This document shows positions 28,534 to 36,254 of a DNA stretch of 64,000 nt, in pieces (within the stretch, counting starts at the first letter, position 1; the number at the start of each line of letters is the position of its first letter). The translations under genes were made by a program, and so were the position numbers. Source of the DNA: Protaetiibacter larvae (GTDB lineage Bacteria > Actinomycetota > Actinomycetes > Actinomycetales > Microbacteriaceae); the NCBI RefSeq assembly GCF_008365275.1, contig NZ_CP043504.1:1488001-1552000 (forward strand), read 5' to 3'. The notes beneath the pieces are model-generated. The model was not told the DNA's origin. It saw only the letters and a program-made list of their open reading frames with translations, and searched no databases.

Positions 28534-29265
28534 GTGAGCGCATCCGAGCTGAACTACGGCCCTGTCGGCATCTCGCGGCCGGGTGCGACGGCGCCCGCCG
28601 GCCTGCGGGAGCGCGAGCAGCGCATCCGGCTCGGCTCCGGCGAAGGGCTTTGGGCGCGCGCCGTGGACGCCGTGTCGGGCTGGGCGATCAAGAAGCGGGT
28701 GCGTTTCACGGTCACCCCCGACGACGCATCCGTGGTGCTCGGGCGCGACTACGACACCCGCTTCGGCATCGGCGCGCTGCGACTGCTCGAGCCGGTGCGC
28801 GTCGTGTGGGTCGAGGAGTCCGGCGAGCGGCGCGGCTTCGGCTACGGAACGCGCGTGGGCCATCCGATCACGGGCGAGGAGTGCTTCCTCGTGGAGCGCG
28901 ACGCCGACGGGGTGGTGTGGCTCGTGGTGCGCACCGTCTCGCGCGTCTCGCGCGGGCGCTGGCTCGTGCTGTGGCCGGGCATCCGCCTGATGCAGCCGGT
29001 GTTCCAGCGGCGCTACGCGCGCGCGGCGCTGCGGCTCATCGTGGGGGCGGACGCCCTCCCCGGGATGCGGGGACTGCGCCGCACGCTCGTGGGTGAGGGC
29101 AGCTCGAGCGTCGACGGCATCGCGAAGCTCGGCTACGGCATGAACCCCGAGCGCGGCCCCTTCGACGAGCCGCCGGCCGAGCCCGTGCAGCTGGATGCCG
29201 ACGCGCTCCCGTGGGAGCTGCGGGAACCCGACGGGGAGGCCTCCCCGCCCCGAAACGGCACCTGA
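28534..29265 (+). CDS. DUF1990 (UPF0548) protein, first of three tandem paralogues
   Basis: A 243-aa member of a family of unknown function found in actinobacteria and plants. It shares with the two following genes the N-terminal YGPVG/YGAVG word, RIRLGSGEGLWARAVDAVSGW, a hydrophobic strand before VVWVEE, the block GYGTRVGHPITGEECFLVER and a closing segment with QRRYARAALR. This copy has an extra C-terminal tail of about 60 residues that the others lack. GTG at 28534 follows GATGAT by six bases, suggesting leaderless translation. No signal peptide is seen, so it is probably cytoplasmic or membrane-peripheral. Confidence 0.88.
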   Translation: MSASELNYGPVGISRPGATAPAGLREREQRIRLGSGEGLWARAVDAVSGWAIKKRVRFTVTPDDASVVLGRDYDTRFGIGALRLLEPVRVVWVEESGERRGFGYGTRVGHPITGEECFLVERDADGVVWLVVRTVSRVSRGRWLVLWPGIRLMQPVFQRRYARAALRLIVGADALPGMRGLRRTLVGEGSSSVDGIAKLGYGMNPERGPFDEPPAEPVQLDADALPWELREPDGEASPPRNGT

Positions 29266-29291
29266 CGGCGGTTTTCTGGGAGAATTGTCGG

Positions 29292-30011
29292 ATGACCACC
29301 GCGTCTGCGCCCCCCGGCGACGCGCCGAGACGGTCGACGGCCGCCGCTCAGGCCGCCGTCGGCGACCCCGCTGAGCTCTGGCGGGTGCCGGTCAGCTACG
29401 GCGCGGTCGGCGCCACCCAGGCCGACGATCTGCTGCAGTATCCGCCGCGCGGCTATCGGGCGCTCGAGAAGCGCATCCGGGTGGGTCACGGCGAGCAGCG
29501 CTGGGAGTACGCCTGGATGCGGGTGCTCAGCTGGGGCATCCAGCGCGGTGCCGGATTCGAGGTGACGCCCGTGGATGCGCCGCCCGCGGCGACCGCGGCG
29601 AGCTACGTGCCGGTCGCCTTCGACGCCTCCGGGCGGCCCGTGCAGCCGGCGACCGTCGGTGACGGCGGCGAGGTCGTCTACACGACGGAGGGCGACGCCC
29701 TTGTGCGTCCGGGGGACACCGGGATGTTGCGCGCCCCCTTCTGGCCGGTCGCGTTCCCGGTGCGGGTCGTCTATGTGATCGACGAGCCGACCCGCCGCGG
29801 TGCGGCCTTCGGCACGCTCCCCGGGCATCCGCTGGCGGGTGAGGAGCTGTTCCTCGTGGAGCGCCGCGACGACGACTCGGTGTGGCTCACGGTGCGCATC
29901 TTCTCGCGCGCCGCCGACGGTCCTTGGAAGCTCGTGCTGCCGGCCCTGCGCGTCGTCCAGGCGTTCCTCGTGCGCCGCTACCTGCACGAGCTCACCGGGC
30001 GCATCGGCTGA
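29292..30011 (+). CDS. DUF1990 (UPF0548) protein, second paralogue
   Basis: A 239-aa paralogue starting 26 bp after the first. It has the family words VSYGAVGATQ, EKRIRVGHGEQRWEYAWMR, WGIQRGAGFEV, VVYVIDEP, FGTLPGHPLAGEELFLVERR and VQAFLVRRYLHEL. A longer loop of about 40 residues is inserted in its middle (APPAATAASYVPVAFDASG and onward). GAGAAT lies six bases before ATG 29292. The stop is followed after four bases by a family E inverted repeat. Function unknown. Confidence 0.88.
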   Translation: MTTASAPPGDAPRRSTAAAQAAVGDPAELWRVPVSYGAVGATQADDLLQYPPRGYRALEKRIRVGHGEQRWEYAWMRVLSWGIQRGAGFEVTPVDAPPAATAASYVPVAFDASGRPVQPATVGDGGEVVYTTEGDALVRPGDTGMLRAPFWPVAFPVRVVYVIDEPTRRGAAFGTLPGHPLAGEELFLVERRDDDSVWLTVRIFSRAADGPWKLVLPALRVVQAFLVRRYLHELTGRIG

Positions 30012-30015
30012 GCGT

Positions 30016-30075
30016 TGGTGCGGTTTCGGCCGGATGGCACCCGCGAAACCGCGCCATCCGGCCGAAACCGCACCA
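30016..30075. repeat. Family E element, perfect 23-bp inverted repeat
   Basis: Arms 30016-30038 and 30053-30075 (TGGTGCGGTTTCGGCCGG... and its complement) enclose the 14-base loop ACCCGCGAAACCGC. The loop itself contains CGAAACCGC, complementary to GCGGTTTCG inside the left arm, so two mutually exclusive hairpins are possible. Confidence 0.93.
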
Positions 30076-30160
30076 GGGCGCGCGCGTTCGTGCTCTCGGG
30101 GATCCCGGGTGCGCGGCCCGCCGCTTCCGGGCGGGCCGCAGCGCCGGACAGGATGGGCGC

Positions 30161-30694
30161 ATGCCCGCGCATCCGCCCTCCACGTCCGCACTCACCTACG
30201 CCGCGGTGGGGGCGACGCTCGCGGCGGGTGGGATGGCGGTCCCGGCCGGTTTCCAGGCGATCGACCGCGAGGTCGTGCTCGGCAGTGGGCGCGAGCTGTT
30301 CGCGCGCGCGGTGGACACCACCATGCGGTGGGGCGTGCAGCGGGGTGCCGGCATCCGGGTGCGATCGCTCAGCCTGGACGAGGGCCGGCCGCTCGCCGTC
30401 GGCGACCTCGCGATCCTGCGCATCCCGCTGTGGCCGCGGGATGTGCCGTGTCGCGTGGTGGTGGTGATCGACGAGCCGGATCGCGCCGGCTTCGCCTACG
30501 GCACCCTGCCCGGGCATCCCGAGTCGGGTGAGGAGGCGTTCCTCATCGAGTTGCGCCCCGACGGCACGGTCGTGCAGCGCATCCGGGCGTTCTCCCGTCC
30601 CGCGAACGCGTTCTTCCGTCTCGGCTATCCCGTGCTCGCGCTCCTGCAGCGCCGTTACACCGACCGTTACCTCCGCTCGCTGCGGGCGGTCTGA
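30161..30694 (+). CDS. DUF1990 (UPF0548) protein, third and shortest paralogue
   Basis: A 177-aa paralogue lacking the loop insertion of the second copy and the tail of the first, so it probably represents the minimal domain. Shared words are LTYAAVGAT, REVVLGSGRELFARAVD, WGVQRGAGIRV, VVVVIDEPDR, GYGTLPGHP-like FAYGTLPGHPESGEEAFLIE and LLQRRYTDRYLRSL. ATG 30161 follows CAGGAT by six bases. Family E repeats bracket the gene on both sides. Function unknown. Confidence 0.87.
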   Translation: MPAHPPSTSALTYAAVGATLAAGGMAVPAGFQAIDREVVLGSGRELFARAVDTTMRWGVQRGAGIRVRSLSLDEGRPLAVGDLAILRIPLWPRDVPCRVVVVIDEPDRAGFAYGTLPGHPESGEEAFLIELRPDGTVVQRIRAFSRPANAFFRLGYPVLALLQRRYTDRYLRSLRAV

Positions 30695-30710
30695 CCCGCA
30701 CCCCGGCGCG

Positions 30711-30770
30711 TGGTGCGGTTTCGGCTGGATGGCACCCGCGAAACCGCGCCATCCAGCCGAAACCTCGCCG
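30711..30770. repeat. Family E element, second copy
   Basis: Arms 30711-30733 and 30748-30770 enclose the same 14-base loop as the copy at 30016. Relative to that copy, GGCCGG in the left arm has become GGCTGG and CCGGCC in the right arm CCAGCC, so pairing is kept. The last bases of the right arm (TCGCCG) have drifted. Confidence 0.92.
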
Positions 30771-30797
30771 GCCACCGGGGCGGGGGAGAATGGGGGG

Positions 30798-32030
30798 ATG
30801 CCGAGCGCTCTTCCCCTCGCGGATCCCGCGCCCGCGGACGGGGCGCTGCCCGCATCCGTCGCGGAGGGCGCGACCGGGCGCGACCTCGGCGTGTACCTCC
30901 ACGTGCCGTTCTGCCGGGTGCGCTGCGGCTACTGCGACTTCAACACCTACACGGCCTCCGAGATCCGCGGTGTGAAGCAGAGCGACTATGCAGCGCAGGC
31001 GTCCGCCGAGGTCGCCTTCGCCACCGGGGTGCTCGCGGATGCCGGGGTCGCCCCGCGCGCGGTCTCGACGGTGTTCTTCGGCGGCGGCACCCCCACCCTG
31101 CTGCCGAGCGCCGACCTCATCCGGATGCTCGACGCCGTCCGCGACGCCTGGGGCCTCGCTCCGGACGCCGAGGTGACCACGGAGGCGAACCCCGACTCGG
31201 TGACCGAGGCGGGCCTCGCCGAGCTCGCGGCGGCCGGCTTCACGCGCGTGAGCTTCGGCATGCAGTCGGCCGTGCCGCACGTGCTGCGCACCCTCGAGCG
31301 CACGCACGACCCCGCGCGCATCCCGGACGTCGTGCGCTGGGCGCGCAACGCGGGACTCCAGGTGAGCCTCGACCTCATCTACGGCACCCCCGGCGAGTCG
31401 CTCGACGACTGGCGGCGCTCGCTCGAGCTCGCCCTCGCGCAGGACCCCGACCACCTCTCGGCCTACGCGCTCATCGTGGAACCCGGCACCAAGCTCGCCC
31501 GCCAGATCGCCCGCGGCGAGGTCGCCGAGCCCGACGACGAGCTGCAGGCGGACCAGTACGAGCTCGCCGACGAACTGCTGGCGGCATCCGGCTTCGGCTG
31601 GTACGAGGTCAGCAACTGGGCGACGGACGACGCCCACCGCTCGCGCCACAACCTCGCCTACTGGACCGGTCAGGACTGGTGGGGCGTCGGACCCGGCGCC
31701 CACAGCCATGTGGGCGGGGTGCGCTGGTGGAACGTCAAGCATCCCGCCGCCTACGCCGAGCGTCTGGCGGCAGGCGTCTCACCGGCGGCCGGCCGGGAGA
31801 CGCTCGACGCCGAGACCCGGCGTGTGGAGGATGTGCTGCTGCGCAGCCGCATCGTCGATGGTCTGCCCACCGAGGTGCTCGACGCCGACGGCCGCACCCA
31901 GGTGGCGGGCCTCATCGCCGACGGCCTCATCGACGGCCGGAACGCGATAGCCGGCCGCATCGTGCTGACACGACGCGGCCGGCTGCTCGCGGATGCCGTC
32001 GTCCGACGGCTGCTGCCGTCGGCTAGCTGA
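30798..32030 (+). CDS. hemW: Radical SAM family heme chaperone HemW
   Basis: Heme-delivery protein related to coproporphyrinogen oxidase HemN (410 aa). The radical SAM cluster motif is C39-RVR-C43-GY-C46 within HVPFCRVRCGYCDFNTY, followed by FFGGGTPTLL, TTEANPDS, RVSFGMQS and DLIYGTPGES. The HemW-type C-terminal domain with WGVGPGAHSH is present. It has no extra N-terminal HemN residues. GAGAAT is six bases before ATG 30798. The hemW-hrcA-dnaJ order is common in actinobacteria; here two minus-strand genes are inserted between hemW and hrcA, the first overlapping its stop by 8 bp. Confidence 0.95.
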   Translation: MPSALPLADPAPADGALPASVAEGATGRDLGVYLHVPFCRVRCGYCDFNTYTASEIRGVKQSDYAAQASAEVAFATGVLADAGVAPRAVSTVFFGGGTPTLLPSADLIRMLDAVRDAWGLAPDAEVTTEANPDSVTEAGLAELAAAGFTRVSFGMQSAVPHVLRTLERTHDPARIPDVVRWARNAGLQVSLDLIYGTPGESLDDWRRSLELALAQDPDHLSAYALIVEPGTKLARQIARGEVAEPDDELQADQYELADELLAASGFGWYEVSNWATDDAHRSRHNLAYWTGQDWWGVGPGAHSHVGGVRWWNVKHPAAYAERLAAGVSPAAGRETLDAETRRVEDVLLRSRIVDGLPTEVLDADGRTQVAGLIADGLIDGRNAIAGRIVLTRRGRLLADAVVRRLLPSAS

Positions 32031-32400
32031 CGAACTTGATGGCGAGCGGGTAGGTGTAGTACTCGCCCTTGTTGGCGGCGATCGCGGCCATGATGCCGAA
32101 CACGATGGCCACGATCGCGGCGGCCGCGATGATGAGGATGCCGATGATGAAGATCGCGGTGATCGAGCCGACCACGTAGGCGATCAGCAGGGTGATCTGG
32201 AAGTTGAGCGCCGTCGCGGTGTGCGCGCGCACGAACGGTCCGCGGTCCTTCAGCACGAGGTAGGCGATGAGCGGCGCGATCCAGTTGAACAGGATGCCGC
32301 CGATGTGCGTCAGCGTCGCCCAGAGGCGCTCGTCGGACGGGCTCAACGGCTGGGCAGGCTGGGTGTAGGGCGTCTGCGGGGGAGGAGGTGTGGCGGTCAT
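32023..32400 (-). CDS. DUF4870 (Tic20-like) membrane protein
   Basis: A 125-aa membrane protein with a Pro/Gln-rich N terminus, DERLWATLTHIGGILFNWIAP, then three helices around residues 28-50, 65-90 and 92-110, and the family-typical AHTATALNFQITLLI word. It ends YTYPLAIKFVS. Members have no established function. The next gene on the same strand encodes a paralogue (see 32466-32876). The 3' end overlaps the hemW stop by 8 bp on the opposite strand. Confidence 0.88.
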   Translation of the reverse strand: MTATPPPPQTPYTQPAQPLSPSDERLWATLTHIGGILFNWIAPLIAYLVLKDRGPFVRAHTATALNFQITLLIAYVVGSITAIFIIGILIIAAAAIVAIVFGIMAAIAANKGEYYTYPLAIKFVS

Positions 32401-32416
32401 GCCGCCATTAAAGCAA

Positions 32417-32444
32417 GTGCGCCGGGCTCGACGGCCCGGCGCAC
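32417..32444 (-). terminator. Intrinsic terminator after the second DUF4870 gene
   Basis: GTGCGCCGGGC (32417-32427) and GCCCGGCGCAC (32434-32444) make an 11-bp perfect stem with a 6-base loop. On the minus strand it is followed by TTGCTTTAATGG, a T-rich tail, so it terminates transcription from 32466-32876. Confidence 0.85.
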
Positions 32445-32465
32445 CGCGTGTTCAGCAGAGTTCGA

Positions 32466-32876
32466 CTACTTGATGAGCCGCACGGCGAAGGGGTAGCGGT
32501 AGCTTCCGCCGCCGTTGACCTTCACGAAGCCCAGGATCGAGAGCACGATGTTGAGCACCCACCACAGGAACGGGAGCCAGCCGAGGAGGCTGCCCACGAA
32601 CCAGGCGCCCGTGAAGAGCAGGGCGCCGCTCACGATGCCGACGATGATCCAGAGGATCACGATCCCGATCGTGAAGGTGATCTGCCAGTTGAGGGCTTCC
32701 TTGGCCTCGACGTTGGTCTTGGCGCCGCGGTCCTTGAAGACCAGCCAGATGATGAGCGAGGGCAGGAAGCCCAGGATGCCGCCGAGGTGGGCGAAGGAGG
32801 CCCACTGCTTGTCTTCGGCCTCCGTCAACGGGGCGGCGGGCTGGGGCGCGGGCGCCGGCTGAGCGGGATCGGTCAT
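32466..32876 (-). CDS. DUF4870 (Tic20-like) membrane protein, paralogue
   Basis: A 136-aa relative of the preceding gene product: Pro/Ala-rich N terminus, EDKQWASFAHLGGILGFLPS, VFKDRGAKTNVEAKEALNWQ and three helices, ending SYRYPFAVRLIK. GAAAGG lies about ten bases before ATG 32876 on the minus strand. Both paralogues keep the Lys-Asp-Arg-Gly word before the second helix. They are adjacent on the same strand but are separated by a terminator, so they are independently transcribed. Function unknown. Confidence 0.88.
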   Translation of the reverse strand: MTDPAQPAPAPQPAAPLTEAEDKQWASFAHLGGILGFLPSLIIWLVFKDRGAKTNVEAKEALNWQITFTIGIVILWIIVGIVSGALLFTGAWFVGSLLGWLPFLWWVLNIVLSILGFVKVNGGGSYRYPFAVRLIK

Positions 32877-32983
32877 GGTGGTGGTGCCTTTCTCTTCGTC
32901 GAGCGCTGGGGGGAGCGGCAAGCACAAGTTAGCGCGTGCGGTTCCGCGCGGCAACGGATGCGGCGAACCGTGTCGCGGTATTA

Positions 32984-33010
32984 TTGGCAGTCACATACCC
33001 GGAGTGCCAG
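32984..33010 (+). promoter_or_regulatory. CIRCE operator (HrcA binding site) with overlapping -10 box
   Basis: TTGGCAGTC (32984-32992), nine bases, GAGTGCCAG (33002-33010). The consensus is TTAGCACTC-N9-GAGTGCTAA; each arm agrees in seven of nine positions and the spacing is exact. A -10 box TATTAT at 32979-32984 touches the left arm. HrcA should therefore repress its own operon under normal temperature. Confidence 0.88.
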
Positions 33011-33061
33011 CGCCGTGGCCGTCCTTCGGAACGATCCGGATCCCGCGGAAAGGTGGTGCTC

Positions 33062-34093
33062 ATGGTCTCGGAGCGGAGCCTCGCCGTGCTGCGGGTGATC
33101 GTGCAGGACTACGTCGCCACGAGCGAGCCCGTCGGATCGAAGTCGATCGTCGACAGGCACGCCTTCGGGGTGTCGTCGGCGACGATCCGCAACGACATGG
33201 CGCAGCTCGAGGAGGACGGCCTCATCGCCGCCCCGCACACCTCCTCCGGGCGGGTGCCCACCGACAAGGGGTACCGCGTCTTCGTGGACCAGCTCACCGA
33301 GTTGCGACCCCTCAGCTCCGCCCAGCGCAACGCGATCGAGGCGTTCCTCGGCGAGAGTTCCGACCTCGACGAGGTGCTGCGCCGCACGGTGCGGCTGCTC
33401 TCCCAGCTCACCAACCAGGTCGCGCTGGCCCAGTACCCCTCGTTCGGCACCGCGCGGGTGCGGCACGTCGAGCTCGTGGGTCTCGGGCCGCACCGCGTGA
33501 TGACGGTGCTCATCACCGACACCGGCCGTGTCGACCAGCGCACCGTCGAGAGCGCCGCGGGCGACGACACCGAGCTGCTCGCGCGGCTGCGCGAACGCTT
33601 CAACGCCTCGCTCGGCGGAAGCGCCCTCGCCGATGCCGCCATCCTCCTGCGGCAGCTGGCCGACACGCTCGAGCCCGACGACCGTCCGCTCGCGGCACCG
33701 CTCATCGCGAGCGTCGCGGAGCAGGTGGCGGCGACGCGACAGGATCGCCTCGTGATGGCGGGCGCCGCGAACCTGGCACGCACCGAACGCGACTTCTCGG
33801 GATCCATCTACCCCGTGCTCGAGGCGATCGAGGAGCAGGTGACGATCCTGCGGCTGTTCGGCGAGATGGACCTGGATGCCGACGGCGTCGCCGCGCGCAT
33901 CGGCCGCGAGAACGCCGACTACGGCCTGGGCGAGACGAGTGTGCTCGCCACCGGCTACGCCGCACCCGGGGGCACCGTGGCTCGGCTGGGCGTGCTCGGC
34001 CCCACGCGGATGGACTACTCCGGCAACATGGTGGCTGTCCGCGCGGTCGCCCGATACCTGTCTCGCCTGCTCGGCGACGACGAGCTCCGATAG
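33062..34093 (+). CDS. hrcA: Heat-inducible transcriptional repressor HrcA
   Basis: Repressor of class I heat-shock genes (343 aa). The winged helix is at the N terminus ([52 protein letters not shown]), followed by the HrcA dimerisation and inserted domains and the closing block [23 protein letters not shown] 33062 follows AAAGG by eight bases. A CIRCE operator 52 bp upstream shows autoregulation. The next gene dnaJ starts 13 bp downstream and must be co-transcribed; groEL and dnaK are not nearby. Confidence 0.97.
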   Translation: MVSERSLAVLRVIVQDYVATSEPVGSKSIVDRHAFGVSSATIRNDMAQLEEDGLIAAPHTSSGRVPTDKGYRVFVDQLTELRPLSSAQRNAIEAFLGESSDLDEVLRRTVRLLSQLTNQVALAQYPSFGTARVRHVELVGLGPHRVMTVLITDTGRVDQRTVESAAGDDTELLARLRERFNASLGGSALADAAILLRQLADTLEPDDRPLAAPLIASVAEQVAATRQDRLVMAGAANLARTERDFSGSIYPVLEAIEEQVTILRLFGEMDLDADGVAARIGRENADYGLGETSVLATGYAAPGGTVARLGVLGPTRMDYSGNMVAVRAVARYLSRLLGDDELR

Positions 34094-34106
34094 CAAGAGA
34101 GAAGCT

Positions 34107-35204
34107 GTGGCAGATCACTACGAGGTCCTCGGGGTGGAGCGTTCCGCGACGCCCGAGGAGATCAAGAAGGCGTACCGGAGGCTCGCGCGTGAGCTGCATC
34201 CCGACGTGAACCCCTCCGAGGAGGCGGCCGAGCGGTTCAAGTCGGTCACCCACGCCTACGACGTGCTGAGCGATCCCGAGCAGCGCGAACGCTACGACCT
34301 CGGCGGCTCGGGCGGTTTCGGCGGCGGCAACTTCGGCTTCGGCGACATCTTCGACAGCTTCTTCGGTGCGGCGGGCGGGCGCTCCAACGGCCCGCGGTCG
34401 CGCACCGAACGCGGCCAGGATGCGCTCCTGCGCATCGAGATCGACCTCGACGACGTCATCTTCGGCTCCAAGCGCGAGCTGGAGATCGACACCGCCGTGC
34501 TGTGCGAGGCCTGCAAGGGCTCGTGCTGTGCGCCGGGCACCTCGATCACGACGTGCGACATCTGCCGCGGCTCGGGCGAGATCCAGCGCACGGTGCGTTC
34601 GCTGCTCGGCAACGTCATGACCTCGAGCCCGTGCGGCACCTGCCGCGGCTACGGCACCATCATCCCGAACCCGTGCCCCACGTGCGCCGGCCAGGGCCGC
34701 GTGCGCGCCAAGCGCAAGATCGCGGTGGATGTGCCGGCCGGCGTCGACACCGGCATGCGCCTGCACCTGCCGGGCGAAGGCGAGGCGGGCCCCGCGGGCG
34801 GCCCCAACGGCGACCTCTACCTCGAGGTGAAGGTGCGCCACGACGACATCTTCAGCCGATCGGGCGACGATCTGCTCGCCACCCTCGAGGTGCAGATGAC
34901 GGATGCCGTGCTCGGCGCATCCGTGACCCTGACGGCACTCGATGGCGAGGTGTCGATCGAGATCAAGCCGGGCACGCAGAGCGCCGACATCGTGACGGTG
35001 AAGGAGCGCGGCGTCACCCGGCTGCGCGGGGGCGGACGTGGCGACCTCAAGGTCGGCATCCATGTGCAGACGCCCGTGCGACTCAACTCGAGCGAGCTCG
35101 ACCTCATCAAGCAGTTCGCGTCGAAGCGGCCGCCCGCGAAGCCGCAGTTCTCGAAGTTCCAGCAGGGTCTGTTCGCGAAGCTGCGCGACCGCTTCCTGGG
35201 CTGA
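34107..35204 (+). CDS. dnaJ: Molecular chaperone DnaJ
   Basis: Hsp70 co-chaperone (365 aa). The J domain carries HPD at 31-33. A Gly/Phe-rich linker ([20 protein letters not shown]) and four zinc-finger repeats follow: CEACKG, CDICRG, CGTCRG and CPTCAG. The first repeat continues SCCAPG rather than the more usual SGAKPG. The C-terminal substrate-binding domains are complete. Being second in the hrcA operon and lacking dnaK and grpE beside it marks it as the DnaJ2-type copy of actinobacteria; a DnaJ1 in a dnaK operon is expected elsewhere. GTG 34107 has AGAGAGAAG upstream. Confidence 0.97.
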   Translation: MADHYEVLGVERSATPEEIKKAYRRLARELHPDVNPSEEAAERFKSVTHAYDVLSDPEQRERYDLGGSGGFGGGNFGFGDIFDSFFGAAGGRSNGPRSRTERGQDALLRIEIDLDDVIFGSKRELEIDTAVLCEACKGSCCAPGTSITTCDICRGSGEIQRTVRSLLGNVMTSSPCGTCRGYGTIIPNPCPTCAGQGRVRAKRKIAVDVPAGVDTGMRLHLPGEGEAGPAGGPNGDLYLEVKVRHDDIFSRSGDDLLATLEVQMTDAVLGASVTLTALDGEVSIEIKPGTQSADIVTVKERGVTRLRGGGRGDLKVGIHVQTPVRLNSSELDLIKQFASKRPPAKPQFSKFQQGLFAKLRDRFLG

Positions 35205-35238
35205 GCCTGGTGCGCGGCTCCGGTCGCTCGCCCGCCCT

Positions 35239-35408
35239 CCCATATCAAGGAGTCGAGCATCCCAAATCAAGGAACTCGACGTGCGGATCCGCCTCACGCG
35301 TAGCATGCGCCACACGCGTCACACCGACTCCGTGACTTGGGATGCTCAACTCCGTGACTTGGGATGCTCGACTCCGTGACGGGGGATGCTCGAGACCCTG
35401 ACGGGGGG
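35239..35408. repeat. Family A variant with 22-bp tandem units (dnaJ-rsmE gap)
   Basis: CCATATCAAGGAGTCGAGC and CCCAAATCAAGGAACTCGA open the element at 35239-35280. The far side is not a simple inverse: it has 22-bp tandem units GACTCCGTGACTTGGGATGC(TC) at 35326-35347, 35348-35369 and 35370-35391 plus a partial fourth. These are inverse copies of the word with CTTGA changed to GTGAC, so pairing with the left side is weakened. Confidence 0.82.
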
Positions 35409-35459
35409 CGCGGACGGATGCGGGCGGCGCGCGGCGCCGCCGCATGGCACCCTGGAGCT

Positions 35460-36185
35460 GTGGCGAGCCTCTACCTGACCGACGAGCTCGGCGACGCGCG
35501 CCCCGGCGCGCGCATCGAGGTGACGGGCGACGAGGCGCGACACGCCCTGCAGGTGGCGCGCGTGCGGGTGGGTGAGCGGATCGCGCTCGGCGACGGACGC
35601 GGCACCCTGGTGCGCGGCGCCGTCGTGGGGGCGGCTGCGGGGATCCTCGCGGTCGAGGTCGACGAGGTGGTGCGGGATCCGGAGCCGCACCCCGAGCTGT
35701 GGCTCGCGCAGGCGCTCGCGAAGGGCGACCGCGACGAGCTCGCCATCCAGGCGGCGACCGAGCTGGGGGTGGCGGGGGTGATCCCGTGGGCGGCGGAGCG
35801 CTCGGTGACGCGCTGGGAGGGTGCCAAGGTCGCCCGCGGCGAGGAACGCTGGCGCACGATCGTGCGCGAGGCCAGCAAGCAGGCCATCCGCTCCCGGGTT
35901 CCCGAGGTCGCCCCGCTCGCCACGACGGCGCAGCTCGCGGCGTTGCCGGGGCTCGTCGTGGTGCTCGAGCCGAGCGCCGGGATCCCGCTCACGGCACTCG
36001 AGCTGGCATCCGCGGAGCGCATCACGCTCGTGGTCGGCCCCGAGGGCGGCATCGCCCCGCGCGAGCTGGAGCGGCTCGCGGATGCCGGCGCGCGTCTCGC
36101 CCGCCTCGGCACCGAGGTGCTGCGCACCTCCACGGCGGGCCCCGCCGCCCTCGCCGCGATCCACACGCGCCTCGGTCGCTGGTAG
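35460..36185 (+). CDS. rsmE: 16S rRNA (uracil(1498)-N(3))-methyltransferase
   Basis: SPOUT-fold methyltransferase modifying U1498 of 16S rRNA (241 aa). The N-terminal PUA-like domain has GDEARHALQVARVRVGERI; the C-terminal knot contains LVVGPEGGIAPRELE and LGTEVLRTSTAGPAAL, the SAM-binding loops. GTG 35460 is chosen because the family begins at this point and CACCCT lies six bases before it. The gene order dnaJ-rsmE-HIT is a standard actinobacterial arrangement, here with a minus-strand VanZ gene inserted after rsmE. Confidence 0.96.
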   Translation: MASLYLTDELGDARPGARIEVTGDEARHALQVARVRVGERIALGDGRGTLVRGAVVGAAAGILAVEVDEVVRDPEPHPELWLAQALAKGDRDELAIQAATELGVAGVIPWAAERSVTRWEGAKVARGEERWRTIVREASKQAIRSRVPEVAPLATTAQLAALPGLVVVLEPSAGIPLTALELASAERITLVVGPEGGIAPRELERLADAGARLARLGTEVLRTSTAGPAALAAIHTRLGRW

Positions 36186-36254
36186 CGCCCCGAGGTCCGT
36201 GCGAGTCGGTCGATCCACCCTGGGTGGCGGCCCGTTCGCACGATTCTCGGATGC

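Noticed and set aside
27898-28543. Open frames on both strands within the repeat field upstream of the DUF1990 cluster
   Set aside because: They only translate the repeat units (for example ALDQRGCALR, GLLNQRGGG) and have no start signals.
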